Counted from the stretch's first letter, positions 1 to 12,440 are shown. The stretch is 64,000 bases of DNA from Lycocorax pyrrhopterus obiensis (GCA_014706295.1 JACSVZ010000028.1:1716263-1780262), one strand, 5' to 3'. The notes: generated by a model from the sequence alone, not told the origin. Made by a program: numbers and translations.

Positions 1-104
1 GGAGGATGAGGGTGGCTCTGCCCACGGTGGCACCGAGCAGCTGCTGGGGGCACCCAGCGGGCACCACCCGGCCCCATGGCGGCCTTGGAGGTGTAAAAAG
101 CAGG

Positions 105-845
105 GAATGGGGGGGAAAAATGTGGGAAAAGTTCAGGATTTGGGGGTTTCGAGGCCTCTCGAGCCCGGCTGGGGATCCCAAATCCAACCTCATCCCCGGA
201 ATGGAGGGGAAAATGTGGGAAAGGTTCAGGATTTGGGGGTTTCGAGGCCTCTCAGGTTCGGCTGGGGATCCCAAATCCAACCTCATCACGGGAATGGAGG
301 GAAAAGTGTGGGAAAGGTTCGGGATTTGGGGGTTTCGAGGCCTCTCAGCCTGGATTGGGGATCCCAAATCCAACCTCATCCCAGGAATGGAGGGGAAAAT
401 GTGGGAAAGGTTCAGGATTTGGGGGTTTTGAGGCCTCTCAGGTTCGGCTGGGGATCCCAAATCCGACCTCATCACGGGAATGGAGGGAAAAGTGTGGGAA
501 AGGTTCGGGATTTGGGGGTTTCGAGGCCTCTCAGCCTGGATTGGGGATCCCAAATCCAACCTCATCCCCAGAATGGAGGGAAAAATGTGGGAAAGGTTCA
601 GGATTTTGGGATTTTGAGGCCTCTCAGCCTGGATTGGGGATCTCAAATCCAACCTCATCACGGGAATGGAGGGAAAAATGTGGGAAAGATTCAGGATTTG
701 GGGGTTTTGAGGCCTCTCAGCCTGGATTGGGGATCCCAAATCCAACCTCATCCCCGGAATGGAGGGAAAAATGTGGGAAAGGTTCGGGATTTGGGGGTTT
801 TGAGGCTTCTCAGCCTGGATTGGGGCTCCCAAATCCATCCCCACG
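105..845. repeat. 92-bp minisatellite, about 8 copies
   Basis: A unit of about 92 bp repeats about eight times. Each copy carries a GGAATGGAGGGAAAA-like word, a GATTTGGGGGTTT word, GAGGCCTCTCAG and a GGGGATCCCAAATCC word. Copies differ by a few substitutions. The open frames across it are a by-product of the repeat period and are not genes. Confidence 0.9.
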
Positions 846-2200
846 CTGATGGGACGGAGCTGATCCCAATCCTGAGGGCGGATGAGGGGATCGGTGTCCC
901 CAGGACCCCACAGGAACATTCCAGCCCCGTCTCCCACCGGTGATCCCACACCTCCACCAGGAAAATCCAACCTCCACCAGCAGACACCCAACCCCCTCCT
1001 GCATTTTTTGGGGGGAAAAAAATTGGGGATCGTATCCCTCATCCCCTCGCTGCGTATTTGGGACGAAGCAAATCCCTGCTGGAAAATGCAGCCGGGAGAG
1101 CAGCGCCGGCTGCCAGGCTCACCCCGGGAAAGGTGAAAGTTATTTTTCCTAATGTTTTGGACAGCTTGGCTGTCACGTGGAGAGGGAAAAAAAAAAAAAA
1201 AACTTGGAGGAGGGAGGGAGGACCGCAGGGGATGTGGATTTTCTCCCTTGACTGATTCCCAAGGATGGGATGAGCTGCGGCTGCTGCTGCTGCTGCAGGG
1301 TTCTGCTCATCCCCACCCCCTTTCCCTGCTCCGAGAGAAGGCTGGGATGGAGCTGGAACCCCAAAACAGCTCCCAGGAGCGGCTGGGAGAGGTGAAATCC
1401 CAGGAAAAGCGGGTTTGGATGGAGCAGCACGGGGTGGGTGGGGGATGCTCATCCAGGTGGGGGGAAAACGAGAGGAAATTCCCTTTTAAAGGATTAGAGG
1501 ATGGGTTTGGGTCACGGGGGTGAAGATTTTTGGGTGTCGATTAAAAGGGAAATGGGGGGAAAGTCGATTATTTGGCATCCCAAATAGCCCAGTTTTCCAG
1601 CAGCTCCGGGAGGGGCTGGAATCTGAACATTTCCAAAGAGGAATGTAAATAAAATGCGGATAAAATGTTATTTTTTTTCCCTCGAAAGAACGGGAAAAGA
1701 ATCAGGATGGGATGAGCTTCTCCCTGATGCCCCCCAAATCCCTGCTGGAGAGAGCCCAGGGGGAGATTCCACGTGGAAAAGCCAGTTCTGGGCCTGCAGG
1801 GAAGGAGAGGAAAGCAGGGAAAATCCCAAACTTACCCCATCCAGGAGAGGGGAGTGAAGGGGTGTCAAGGATCCTCGGGAAAGCGAAGCCGACATCCCGA
1901 TTATCCCACAGGGATGGATCGGACCAGCCCGGCCCCTACAAAGCCAGGAAAATCCTTTTCCCAGCTCCCAGGGGAAGGAAATTCCAGTCCATGGCAGCTC
2001 CCGGGAGCTGCTCCATCCGCGGATTCCCAGGGTGAGGGCGCTGCAGGGTGCGGGGTCTTCCCAAGGCTCCGGATCTTCCGTCCCATCCCTGTTCCCGGCG
2101 AGGGATGGGGCTGGGTCGGGGGGATCAGGGCGAGGTGGGGGGGTCCTGCTCTGCAAAAAATGGAATGAGGGGTTCTGTCAGCTCTGGGAGCGCGGCGGTC
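846..2200. other. Non-coding stretch, no recognised gene
   Basis: Unique, moderately GC-rich sequence with an A-run near 1190. I see no exon with matching splice sites and no recognisable protein family on either strand. Confidence 0.5.
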
Positions 2201-2204
2201 GCCC

Positions 2205-2725
2205 CAAACCCTCGTGGGTCAGCCCCAAACCCTCGTGGGTCAGCCCCAAATCCTCGTGGGTCAGCCCCAAACCCTCGTGGGTCAGCTCCAAACCCTCGTG
2301 GGTCAGCCCCAAACCCTCGTGGGTCAGCCCCAAATCCTCGTGGGTCAGCCCCAAACCACATTGATCAACCCCAAACCTTCGCTGATCGCTCCGAACTCTC
2401 GCTGATCACCTCCAAACCTTCACGGATCATCTCCAAAACCGCATCGGTCACTCCAAATCTTCATTTGTCACCTCCAAACCCTCATGGATCAGCTCCAAAC
2501 CCTCAGTGATCACCCCAAACTCTCACAGATCACCTCCAACACTCATTGATCACCTCCAAACCTTCACTGATCAACACCAAACCCTCGTTGATCGCCTCCA
2601 AACCCTCACAGATCAACTCCAAACCTTCATAGATCACTCAAAACTCTCATTGATCACCTCCAAAACCACTGATCAACTCCAAACCACATTGGTCACTCCA
2701 AACCCTCACCGATCACCCCAAACCA
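2205..2725. repeat. 21-bp minisatellite decaying into a 20-25 bp repeat
   Basis: From about 2205 to 2362 a 21-bp unit (GTCAGCCCCAAACCCTCGTG plus one base) is repeated about seven times almost perfectly. It then continues to about 2725 as a degenerate series built on GATCACCTCCAAACC-like words. Confidence 0.85.
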
Positions 2726-3154
2726 CACCAACCCCAGGTCCCAGTTTGGGTCCAGGTTTCTGTTTGACCCCTTCAGTGGGACCTGGAGAGGCTCCAGCAG
2801 CTCCATCCCCCCATGGATCCCACATCCCACATTTTGCAGCCGGGATGGCCCTGGCAGGGAGAGGATCCAGGAGCCGGCGGGGAGGGAAATCCCCCTGTTC
2901 TGGGTGATGGGGACAAATCTCAGCCGTGTCCCCTGTCCCCAGCACGGGGCCACCCCAAATCAGCCTTTTTATCCCCCAAAACCACAGCGGAAGGGGGGGA
3001 GGCGACAACTCCAACAACTCCAACCCTCAGTGACCACAGCACCTCCATTCACCCCAAAACATTCCCGACGGGAACAGAGACCCCAAAAACCGCCCGGATT
3101 GGGGGTGGGCAGGGGGGGACAAACACCCCGAGGGGACGCTCGGGGGGGGGGGGA

Positions 3155-3310
3155 GCTCGGCCACAATGGGGCCATTGAGGGGCCACGCCGGGGGTCCGGC
3201 CCTTCCTGCCCAGACACAATAGGGGCGGCCACTCGTGCGCATTGTGCGGCCGCCGCCCCCGGCCCCTCCTCTGCAGCCCCCCTCGGATAATGGAGCCGCT
3301 TTGTGTGCTT
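3155..3310. promoter_or_regulatory. Putative enhancer with paired SOX-type motifs
   Basis: A GC-rich unique block carries two inverted pairs of the SOX core. One is CAATGG/CCATTG with a 2-bp gap (about 3164-3177). The other is CACAAT/ATTGTG about 20 bp apart (3215-3246). The motifs are seen directly. Enhancer function, perhaps for the neural miR-9 gene 11 kb away, is inference. Confidence 0.3.
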
Positions 3311-3639
3311 GGCTGGACAAGGACTTTGTGGCCGGCAAAGAGCCGGGGTTTGTCTGGCAGGACAGAGCCCAGCCAGGGCCGGGGAGGAGCGGCCAGCGCA
3401 GCGGGCAGGGCCTGGGCTGGCATTGGCCTTGCTCGGCCCCGCGCCCATCCCGCTGTCGGGAATGGGGTTTTTTTCCAGCGAGTGGGGCAGCCTGGTGGTG
3501 CCGGGCCTCAAAGCTCGCCCCTGCTCCTGGGGAATATCCCGCTGAGGATGTCACCGAACGCCGCGGATCTGCCGCGGCAGAGGGTCCTGTCCCCCTCCTG
3601 GTTCTGTCCCTTCTGATCCCCTCCTGGTGCTGTGCCCTT

Positions 3640-3935
3640 CCTGACTCTGTCCCCATCCTGGCTGTCTCCACCAGCCTCTCCTGGCCCTGTCCCTGTCCTA
3701 TCTCTGTCCCTCAGCCCCTCCTGGCCCTGTCCCCATCCTGTCCCTGTCCCCCAGCCCCTCCTGGCCCTGTCCCTGTCCTATCTCTGTCCCTCAGCCCCTC
3801 CTGGCCCTGTCCCCATCCTGTCCCTGTCCCCCAGCCCCTCCTGGCCCTGTCCCTGTCCTATCTCCATCCCTCAGCCCCTCCTGGCCCTGTCCCCATCCTG
3901 TCCCTGTCCCCCAGCCCCTCCAATCCCCCCCAGCC
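3640..3935. repeat. 40-bp minisatellite with 80-bp higher-order period
   Basis: A pyrimidine-rich 40-bp unit containing CAGCCCCTCCTGGCCCTGTC repeats about seven times. Two variants alternate, one with CCCATCCTGTCC and one with CTGTCCTATCTC, giving an 80-bp higher-order repeat. Confidence 0.85.
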
Positions 3936-4890
3936 CCCATTCCTGAGGGAATGGGATCAGCAGAACCTACAGGAGATTAATTCCCGGCTCCCTGGCTCGT
4001 GCTGTCCCGGCGTGCGGGGAGGCGGTCGGGATAATCCCCGACTTTGGCAGAGCCAGAGCCGCAAAGACCGGGATTAGTAAGAACCAGGCTTTAATTTCAG
4101 CAGGTCCCTTTTCCTGCAGCATTCCCAGTCCCACATCAGGAGCTCTCTGCAGTTTGATGGCCCCAGCTGCTGCTCCAGGAGGGGGAAAACCGGTCCTGGA
4201 ATCATCCAGCTGGGAAAAACACCAAATTCCAGCCCAGCCGAGCATCCAGGGATGTGTGGGTACACACGTGATCCCACAAATTCCATGGGAGCAAGCGCAG
4301 GGTCCCTGTGGCAGCAAATCCTGAGCAAAATGGAGCTGGAAATTGGGATTATTCCCTAAAAACCCATTCTGGGAATTGCACCTTTATCCTGGAGTTTGGG
4401 ACAGGAGTTTAAATTGACGAAATTTGGGGTTTTGGAATCAAGGCCAACTTGCTCCTGGGATTTGGGGATTCAGAGATTCTGGGATATTTAAGGAAAACAT
4501 GGAATTCTGTTTCCTCAGATTTTAACCTGGCAAACAGGTTCTGACAGGGCCGCGTGCACTGCCAGGCACTCGAGGGACATCTGCCAGCCCAGACCCTTCC
4601 CGAGGGGTCAAGGCCGGGTTGGAACTTCGGGAAAATCCCAAATCCCATCGCGCCGCGGGCAGGCTCATCCCACCCCTGCTCCCTCAGCATCCGGGGATTC
4701 CCACCCACACCCCACGCAACGAGTGACATTTTGAGGGGAGCCCGCGGGTGACACTTCAGGAGCGCATCCCTCTTTTCCAGAACCTTTCCCCGCCGCTTTC
4801 TCAGGATCCCACAGGACGAGCCCCTCCAGCGGGTTCCACCCCCGACCCCACATCCCGGGCGCTGCGGGGCCGAGCCGGGCGGCTCCCGGG
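3936..4890. other. Non-coding stretch, no recognised gene
   Basis: Unique sequence of mixed composition. No coding exon, RNA gene or transposon was recognised. Confidence 0.45.
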
Positions 4891-4894
4891 AGAA

Positions 4895-5120
4895 GCGGAG
4901 GGGATGATTAGGGTGGCCTGCGGAGTAATTATCTCATTGGGCAACTAATACCCTTTCAGGCGGAGCGGGGTGGGGAAGTATTGTTCGGGCTTAGGGATTA
5001 CATCAACCCGCCGGAGCAGACAATGTGCTCCCCCTGGGAAGAGGCAGCTCAGCCCCAGGGGGAGAGGAGGGAGGCAGCGGCCGGAGCTGTCTCAATTAGC
5101 GACTGTCCCGCCGAGGAACG
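4895..5120. promoter_or_regulatory. Putative conserved non-coding element
   Basis: An AT-richer unique block sits inside GC-rich sequence. It contains TAATTATCTCATTGG, GTATTGTTC, AGACAATGTGC and CAATTAGCG, which resemble homeodomain and SOX cores. It has no codon-like structure. This is a candidate from motif density only, with no conservation test made. Confidence 0.25.
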
Positions 5121-5590
5121 GGGTGGCGGGGGCTCCTCGGGGGTCCTGGGGGGACGTTCAGCATCCTTAACCCTTCCAGGGGACTTCGCCCCCGCGCTCA
5201 GCCCTGCGGGGACAGCGGGATGCCAGCAGGGCTGGATGTGTCCCCTCCTCCCTGCCATGGCGGAGGAAAGCAAAGCCCGGCCTCGTTTTCTCCTTTTTCT
5301 GCCTTTTTTCCCTTCTGCCAGCCCCTTCCATCCTCCCCGCACGGCAGCAGCGCCTCGGCCGCGTTGTCCTCGCGTTGGGATCTGGGGACGGCGGAGCGGC
5401 GCGTCCTTGTCCCCAAACCCAAAAAAAGCAGCGCGGGGGAAGGATGCCAACAACCGCGGAGCCAGCGCTGGGGGCACGGCGGCTCCTCAGCATCCCCTGT
5501 GGCCCCAGCAGGGTCTGGGGGCAGTTTTGGCTGGGTCCGTGGCCACTGAGGCGTGAGGCCACCGCGCCAGGTTAGCGGCGGAGCGAGGGG
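5121..5590. other. GC-rich stretch, no recognised gene
   Basis: CpG-containing unique sequence without a supportable exon. Open frames here are expected from GC bias. Confidence 0.4.
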
Positions 5591-5830
5591 CCGGCTCCAC
5601 CTGGCCCTCGCCATCCGTGGGGTGATTAAACACGGGGCTCCCAGCTGCCATACATTTTTAAATAAATGAATAATACATCGCGGGGTGATAAATAAATAAC
5701 GGCCGTACATTTGAACTTAGCCTCTGAGAAAATCCTTTTAGTTCAAAAGGACCGGGGCGCTCGGAAAGGGGAGCCCATGCATTTTGAATGGGCTGCCATC
5801 AAGTGTCAGGGCTTGGCAAGGGAGACGAGG
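5591..5830. promoter_or_regulatory. Putative conserved non-coding element
   Basis: AT-rich block containing TTTTTAAATAAATGAATAAT, GATAAATAAATAACG and CATGCATTTTGAATGG, flanked by CpG-rich DNA. There is no reading frame of interest. The composition contrast and TALE/homeodomain-like words suggest a regulatory element, but this is inference. Confidence 0.3.
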
Positions 5831-6394
5831 GGGGCAGGGAGAGAGCGAGGGAAGGAGGGAAAGAGGAACCCGGCCCCGACACAGCTCCGGGAGGAGCGGG
5901 ATGAGGGTCCCCGGGCAGTGGTTTTGGTGGGGACTGGCAGCGGTGGCACTGGGAGGTTGTGGGCGCTGAATCGCCGTGGAGGAGGAGGAGGAGGATGGGG
6001 AGGCTGAGAGAGGGACTTGGGTCTCTCCAAGCCGAGCAGGCCCTGGTTGGCAGAGGTTCCTCAGTCCCAGAAAGAGGTGGGGGGCCCTGGAAAGCGGCCA
6101 GGAGAAATCCAAGGGGATTAAGGTGTGAGGGAAGGGGTGAAACTCCTGGAAAGCTGGGCCAGGACGGAGTGGCCGGAGCACGGAGGGGACATCCAGGCAG
6201 AGGCAGGTGGGAGATGGAGGTGAGGAACCCATTTTTTGGGGAATCCAATGCCAGAGGAGCTGCAGAGGGGACTGGGATTGGCTCCGAGGTTGCCCCAAAC
6301 CCCTGCATGGGGTGGTTGGTGTCACACACCTGCCCTGGCACGTGTCACCCGTGCCATGCAGAGCCGTGACATGGATGTCCCTGCCGTGAACCCA

Positions 6395-6550
6395 CAAACT
6401 CTGACCATCCCCATGGATATCCAGGCCATGAACCCACAAACCCTGACTGTCCCCATGGATTTCCAGGCCCTGAACCCACAAACCCTGACCGTCCCCATGG
6501 ATATCCAGGCCACGAACCCACAAACCCTGACCGTCCCCACGGATCTCGGG
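6395..6550. repeat. 42-bp minisatellite, about 4 copies
   Basis: A unit of about 42 bp with CATGGATATCCAGGCC followed by GAACCCACAAACCCTGAC is repeated almost four times. Confidence 0.8.
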
Positions 6551-6734
6551 GCCATCCCCAGCACTACACGTGTCCCTCAGACATGTCACACCTGCCCTGG
6601 CCGTGCCCAGGTGTGTCCTAGCCATGTCCCAGCCAGCCACATCCACATCCCAGCCATGCCCACGCCTACCCCAAGCCGGGATCCTGCTGGGATTTGCTCC
6701 CTCACCCTTCCCAAACCCCAGGAGCTGCGGAGGG

Positions 6735-6900
6735 AACTTTAATTCCTTGGGCAAACTGCGGCCGCTGGCTCGCCCGGCTAAGTGGGTATTGATTTATTCG
6801 GCTGTAATTTAGGGCAGAACGTTTTAAAATGAACTCACACACCAAGCCCAGGCACGAGAATAAACAAGAGCTGATTTATTCGCCGCTCGCCCGGCGGCAG
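6735..6900. promoter_or_regulatory. Putative conserved non-coding element
   Basis: Unique AT-richer block with GTATTGATTTATTCGGCTG, TGTAATTTAGG, ACGTTTTAAAATGAAC and GAATAAACAAGAGC. The sequence is low in repeats and has no open frame. The call rests on composition and motif look only. Confidence 0.25.
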
Positions 6901-7590
6901 ATGCCAGAGAGGGGGCATGGGGTGAGCCCTGGAGCAGGGGATTGGGAAGGGAGCAGCTCTCTTACCCTCTGTGGGGGCTGAAGGGCGTCCCTGAACCCCC
7001 ACACCAGCAGCAACCACCCCCAGGGCCCCCCAGGGCTGGGTGGAGGGGATGGGGATGGTGGCAGGGTCAGGCCATCACATGTGCCCTGTGTTGGTGGCAT
7101 TGGGACCGGTGAGACCCCACTTGGAGCACCAAAACCACCCCAAAAATCCTCGTTTGGGGTCTGAACCCCTCCCCAGAGCTGGGGCGCAGGGGATGGTGAC
7201 ACCAAGGGCAGGGTCTGGCTATCACACGTGCCCCGCGTTGGTCCCATCACATTGGCACCACTGAGACCCAAAACCCCCAAACCAGCCCCAAACCCGCCCC
7301 AAAACTCCCCATTTCGGGTCAGAAAACCACAAACCAGGCAGGGCCGAACCCACCCTCCCCTCGCCACCAGCAAAACCCCCCAACCCCACCCTCCCACCGC
7401 ATCGATCAGCCACGCTCCAAGGATGCCCACAGCCGGCACGGAGAGGGGAATTTCCACCCTCTGCCCCCAGCCCAGCATCCCCCACCCTCCTCCACCAGCT
7501 GAGTCCCGGGTGTCAGACCCCCGCCAGGTCCCATCTGCGGGGCCCGGCGCATTCCTGCGAGCCGGCCCCGGCGCAGCAGCTGCCGGCCAC
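6901..7590. other. C/A-rich stretch, no recognised gene
   Basis: Low-complexity CCCCAAA-rich sequence. No gene or RNA recognised. Confidence 0.4.
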
Positions 7591-7595
7591 AACCG

Positions 7596-7660
7596 CGATC
7601 ATCATCATCACCATCATCATCATCGTCGCCGCCGCCGCCGCCGCCGTCGCGGCCGCCGGG
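7596..7660. repeat. Compound CAT then CGC trinucleotide microsatellite
   Basis: CAT/ATC triplets (about 7600-7625) pass directly into CGC/CGT triplets to about 7652. Confidence 0.9.
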
Positions 7661-7724
7661 GCGCGGGCAACTCGTCTTGACCTTGTCGGTCAGGTGTTGG
7701 GAGGGCCGAGGGGGAGGGCTGGCA

Positions 7725-8310
7725 AACCAAAAAAAAAAAACCCAACAAAAAAAAAAAAAAAAAACAAAAAAAAAAAACAAACCAAAAACCCACCCCAAAC
7801 CCACCCCCCTGGGTGCCGCCAGCCGTCGCCGGGGCGCACGGGGAGGGTTTAATGCAGCGGGGACCATAATGGGGCCGGCTGGGGGAGCGAGGGCGAGGAG
7901 AAATTAGTGTCAGTGTGTGTGTGTGCCTTAAACAAACCTGCGCCGGGGTGACGTGAATGAGGGCACAGCCTGTGTCTGTGTTCGCGATGGGATCTGACCT
8001 CGCTGGGAGGGCTCCTTCCCTCGCTCCGCTCCTCTGGGCGTGGGAAAAAGGCCTGGGCTCTTTTCACAGCTGTTCTCGCTGCTGCACTGAGCTAATGGAG
8101 GGGCTGCCCGGCTCCCCTCCCTCCTCTCCTCCCCTCCCTTCTCTCCCCCCAACCCCGGCCGCCTTTTCAGGCCTTGAGCGCGGAAAAAAAAAAACCAAAA
8201 AAAAAACCAACAACAACAACAGAGAGAAAAAAAAAAAACCCCTCACCCTTTTCACAGTCCCTTAAAAACACACCTCATTGTTCGCGCCGGGCTCGCATTG
8301 AAATGCCACT
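7725..8310. other. A-tracts plus a possible regulatory block
   Basis: Two A-rich tracts (7728-7795 and 8180-8240) flank a unique segment. That segment contains CTTTTCACAGCTGTTCTCG and ends with CTCATTGTTCGCGCCG near 8274. Regulatory function is possible but unproven. No exon seen. Confidence 0.3.
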
Positions 8311-8634
8311 CGCACCCCGAGCGGCGGCTCCGGCCCGGCTGCACACGCGTGTGCGAGGCCGGGGGTGCACGCGTGTGGCCCCTGCGGGCTTTGGGGAGCG
8401 CGGGCGCTGCGGGGTTTTCAGCCCTGAAGCGCGTTCAGGGGGGAGCGGGGAGTTTGCTGCTGTTGGTGCTGTGGGTTTGGGATCCCCCCGCTCCCGCCCC
8501 GATGTCCGAAATGTTTCGTTTTTGAGGTTAAAAATGCGGTTTGAAAAGGAGCAGTGAGTGGCGTTGGGGTGAAAACTCAGGGGAGAGGGGACGCAGGGCT
8601 GGTGGCCCTAACTCCCGTCCAAGACATGGCTTTG

Positions 8635-9205
8635 GGGACCCCAAAAATCCCCATCCTTCACTCCAGGGCACACCCCAGCTATGGGGACCTCAAAAATCCC
8701 TGTCCTTCACTCCAGGGCACACCCCAGCTATGGGGACCTCAAAAATCCCCATCCTTCACTCCAGGGCACACCCCAGCTATGGGGACCTCAAAAATCCCTG
8801 TCCTTCACTCCAGGGCACACCGCAGCTATGGGGACCCCAAAAACCCCCATCACTCCACACCACAGCTATGGGGACCCCAAAACCACCCGTCCTTCACTCC
8901 AGTCCACACCGCAGCCATGGGGACCCCAAAAAACCCCCATCACTCCACACCGCAGCCATGGGGACCCCAAAACCACCCGTCCTTCACTCCAGTCCACACC
9001 GCAGCCATGGGGACCCCAAAAAATCCCCGTCACTCCACTCAAGTTCACACCACAGCCATGAGGACCCCAAAAAATCCCCGTCACTCCACTCAAGTTCACA
9101 CCACAGCCATGAGGACCCCAAAAAATCCCGGTCACTCCACTCCAGTCCACACCGCAGCCATGGGGACCCCAAAAAATCCCCGTCACTCCACCCCACTCCA
9201 CAGCC
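8635..9205. repeat. About 45-50 bp minisatellite
   Basis: Repeats of a unit built on GCTATGGGGACCCCAAAAA, TCCTTCACTCCA and CACACCGCAG. There are about a dozen copies with shared variants, such as CAAGTTCACACCACAGCC in the later ones. Confidence 0.88.
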
Positions 9206-11515
9206 CAGCCCTACTCGTGTTCCACACCCAGCATTTGATGCTCCAGGAGCAAATATCCCACATCAAATCCCCGCCTGGCACAGGATGCGAAGGAATTCCG
9301 AGGGACGGGGCGGTTCAAGGGCATCACACCTCGATCCCCCCTACCCTCGACCCCACAGGTTGCCCCAAACCCCTCTCCAAGCTGGGTAGAAACCCAAGAT
9401 TTCTGGAAAACAACAACCAGCAGCGCCAGGATCAGCCCTCGCCTGGCTTCCCAGGGAATTAGGGCAGAGAAACTCCGGGCTCAGCCTCGCTGGGCCGGCA
9501 GAGCCGGGGGGCGGCGGCGCAGCCCCGTTATTCCCGTTCCCATTCCCATTCCCAACATCTTCCCTTGTTCGCCAAGGCCCGGCCCCAGAGCAGCGCCGGG
9601 CTCGTGCTTTTCATTAAAAATAAATAAATACATTTCTGGTGGCGGCCAGGAAACCTCGCAAACGCCATCCCCGAAGGCTCCGCCAGCAGAACCCTCCGTT
9701 ATTATTTTGGTTTTTTTTTTGCTTCGAAGCGCTCGGCGTTTTGTTTTTATTTCTCACGCCTCTCCCCTCGGCGGGGACGAGCGGCGAGGACGGCCGGGAC
9801 GGACGCACGGACGCGGGGACGCCCTCGGGTGCTTTTCCCCCGCTGACCTTTCCCCGCTGCTCTGATCAGATCCTTTCTGACAAAAGCGGGGACGCCGCAC
9901 ACCTTCCGCCCTCGCCGCGCGCCCGGCGCGGGGACGTGGCCACGAGCGAGTCCCTGTCGCCCGCGATTAGGGCGAGAAGGTCTCCGCCGCCACCGCGCTC
10001 TTTCCGCATGAGCACCGGCGCTGGTGCCAGGCAGGGGGGTGCCCCCGGCCCACCCCCGGTGCCGTTTAAGGGCTGCGAATCCATTTCCCAAGGATGGGAA
10101 AGGCAGGGATGAGCCCCGGCTCTGGGGAGGCACCGCTGGGGTGTGACAAGGGACGGGACGTGCGTGACCTACATCGGGGGCTGCGGGCGGGCGATGCCAG
10201 GCCTGCTGTGCCAAAGGCTGCTCCGGGCCCCGAGGGGTTTTCCCGGGAGGATTCCCGGGTGTGGGGAAGGGGAAGGGATGCTCCAGCCACGCATCCTTCG
10301 CTTTGGGTTTGGATTTGCGGGAGAGCCACCCCAAAGCCACGTCCGGAGCGTCACCGAACCCCGGATCCTGTCCCCACCCCAGGCCCAGCTCCTGCTCCGC
10401 TCGTTTTCCGATATTCCCGTCACCCTGAGCGTTCCTGGCGGCTCCCTCCACATCCAGGCCCTGCTCCCTGCCCAAGCACCCGCCTGCTTCCCGATATTCC
10501 CATTTTCCCGGCTGGTTTGGACTTCCCCGCCCGGCGCAGCCCTGGAGTTTCCATAGAAACACGAAGATATTAAACTGTAAATAATAATTCCTCCATTAAA
10601 TAAATAAATAAATAAATAGAATACGGAGAGAACGCACGGCTCCGGCATGTGGGGTTGGTGGGTTGGGAATAAATGTCCTAGGAACAGATCCTAACATCCT
10701 TGGGAACAGATCCTGGCATTCTGGAAGCAGATCCCGATGTCCTGGGCATCTCTCCTTGCACTTGGGGTCTCATTTCACCCAGGTCCCACCCCTCCAGCAC
10801 TGCCAGAGAGTTTCCCACCTCTCCCTCCTCTTCCTCCTCCTCCTCCTCCTCCTCCTCTTCCAGCCCCTGATTTATCCAGGCTGGAATCCCCATCCATAAA
10901 AATTAGCAGCTAAAGAGCCTTTTTCCACTCCCTCCATCCCGGGGAAATGGTTTTGTTTGGGGTTTCCACCCTTTGTGCATCTTTAAGTGGGACTTTTGAT
11001 CATAAACGACTTTTTTTTCCTCCCTCAGGCTGGAAAATCACCGGTTTGGGGTGGGAGGGAAATGTCAGGGCTGGAGGGTGGCACAGGCAGCTCCTCGCCC
11101 AGGGATGGGGAGATTTGGGATTTAAGGTTGAAATCAGGTGCCAGGACCTTTGGGAATGATGCCGGTGGGCTGGGCGGCTCCAAACTCAATTCCCGCCACC
11201 CAATCCCAATTAAAACCTGGACGTTGTGCTGCTGGGGTGGGAGGAAAGTTATTTTTGGGAGTTTTGGTTGATCCCCACCACGAGGCCGAGGTGGAGCTGT
11301 TCCCTGGCTCCTCTCGCCACCCCAAACCCCAGCAGCCACTCATCCCATGGCTCCTTTTGATCCCAACACTGATCCCGAGGGCGGATCCAACACCATCCCG
11401 GCATCCCAAAAACCGAGCCACCACAAGCTGTTCCCATCCACACGGGATTTTGGGAGCATCCCATTGCCCACTCCTCACTCTGCTGTGCCCGTTTTGGGAT
11501 GCTCATCCCGGGTCC
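9206..11515. other. Long non-coding stretch, no recognised gene
   Basis: Contains a CpG-rich patch near 9740-10000, an AT-rich block with AAATAAATAAATAAATAAAT near 10600, and a CTC/TTC triplet run near 10830. No exon or RNA gene could be supported. Confidence 0.4.
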
Positions 11516-11519
11516 TCTC

Positions 11520-11775
11520 CCAGTGCTGGGAATCAGGGCTGGAGATTCCCCGCTCATCCCAAATCCATCGGCAGCCCAGGATTGGAAATCAGGACTGGAG
11601 ATTCCCAGCTTATTCCCGACCCATCAATAGCCCAGCACTGGAGATTCCCAGCTCATCCCCAATCCATCGGCAGCCCAGGGATGGAAATCAGGATGGAGAT
11701 TCCCAGCTTATTCCTGACTGATCAGCAGCCCAGCACTGGAGATTCCCAGCTCATTCCCAATCCCTCGGCATGGGA
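11520..11775. repeat. About 50-bp minisatellite
   Basis: Five or so diverged copies of a unit containing CTGGAGATTCCCAGCTCAT followed by CCATCGGCAGCCCAG. Confidence 0.75.
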
Positions 11776-11834
11776 ACCACCCCCCTGCCCCAAAAGTAGC
11801 ACCCCAAGAGCTGCCGGGATTATCCCTGCGGAAC

Positions 11835-12440
11835 ATCCCTCGGGAACAAGATTGCAGCTTAGGGCCTAATGGAAAAGAGGAGAGAGATGGGATTAAAAGG
11901 GAAATAATGACAATTCCTTTAGCCAGGCCGGGGAAATGAGACGGGGATTAACGGCCTCGCTTTTCCAGCAAACCCCAAATCCCGCCGGGCCGTCCCAGAT
12001 CCAGCCGGGGCGGCCGGAGAAGCGGAGCTGCCCCACGCCGAGGGTGACATTGGCAGTGCCACTCCTAAAAGGTCTCAAACAGGATCCATCCCTCCTGTCC
12101 CTGCACGCAAACACCCCAAAACCGCGGCGATTTCCCTCCCACCCCCCAATATTTTGCTTTCTGAATTGTTCCGCAGGGGGAATAAAACACTGGGAATTAA
12201 AAAACTTGGCTGGCAAAAACGAAGAACCGAGGCCTGGAATAAACCTGAAAGGCTCCTTTTCTCTCGCCTTGGGTTGCACACCCTGCAATTGGCTGCTTCC
12301 CTGGAATAGATTCCGTTGCTATGAGACCAAGTTTGCTTTTAACGAACCCCAGAAAATTAATGGTATTCAGCAGATAAGTCCTTAAAGTGGAACCTATTTT
12401 AAGAAATTCCTGCTAAATGGTTTACAAGTAGTCAGGAGGG
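11835..12440. promoter_or_regulatory. Putative conserved non-coding element, large
   Basis: Two AT-richer unique blocks (11840-11960 and 12150-12435) stand out from the surrounding GC-rich DNA. The second includes GGGAATTAAAAAACTTGG, CTGCAATTGGCTGC, CCGTTGCTATGAGACC (an RFX half-site) and GAAAATTAATGGTATTCAGC. There is no repeat structure and no open frame. This is one of the more enhancer-like stretches near miR-9, judged by eye only. Confidence 0.35.

Noticed and set aside
107..943. 278-codon open frame with a repeating protein motif
   Set aside because: It is the translation of the 92-bp minisatellite; other frames are equally open.
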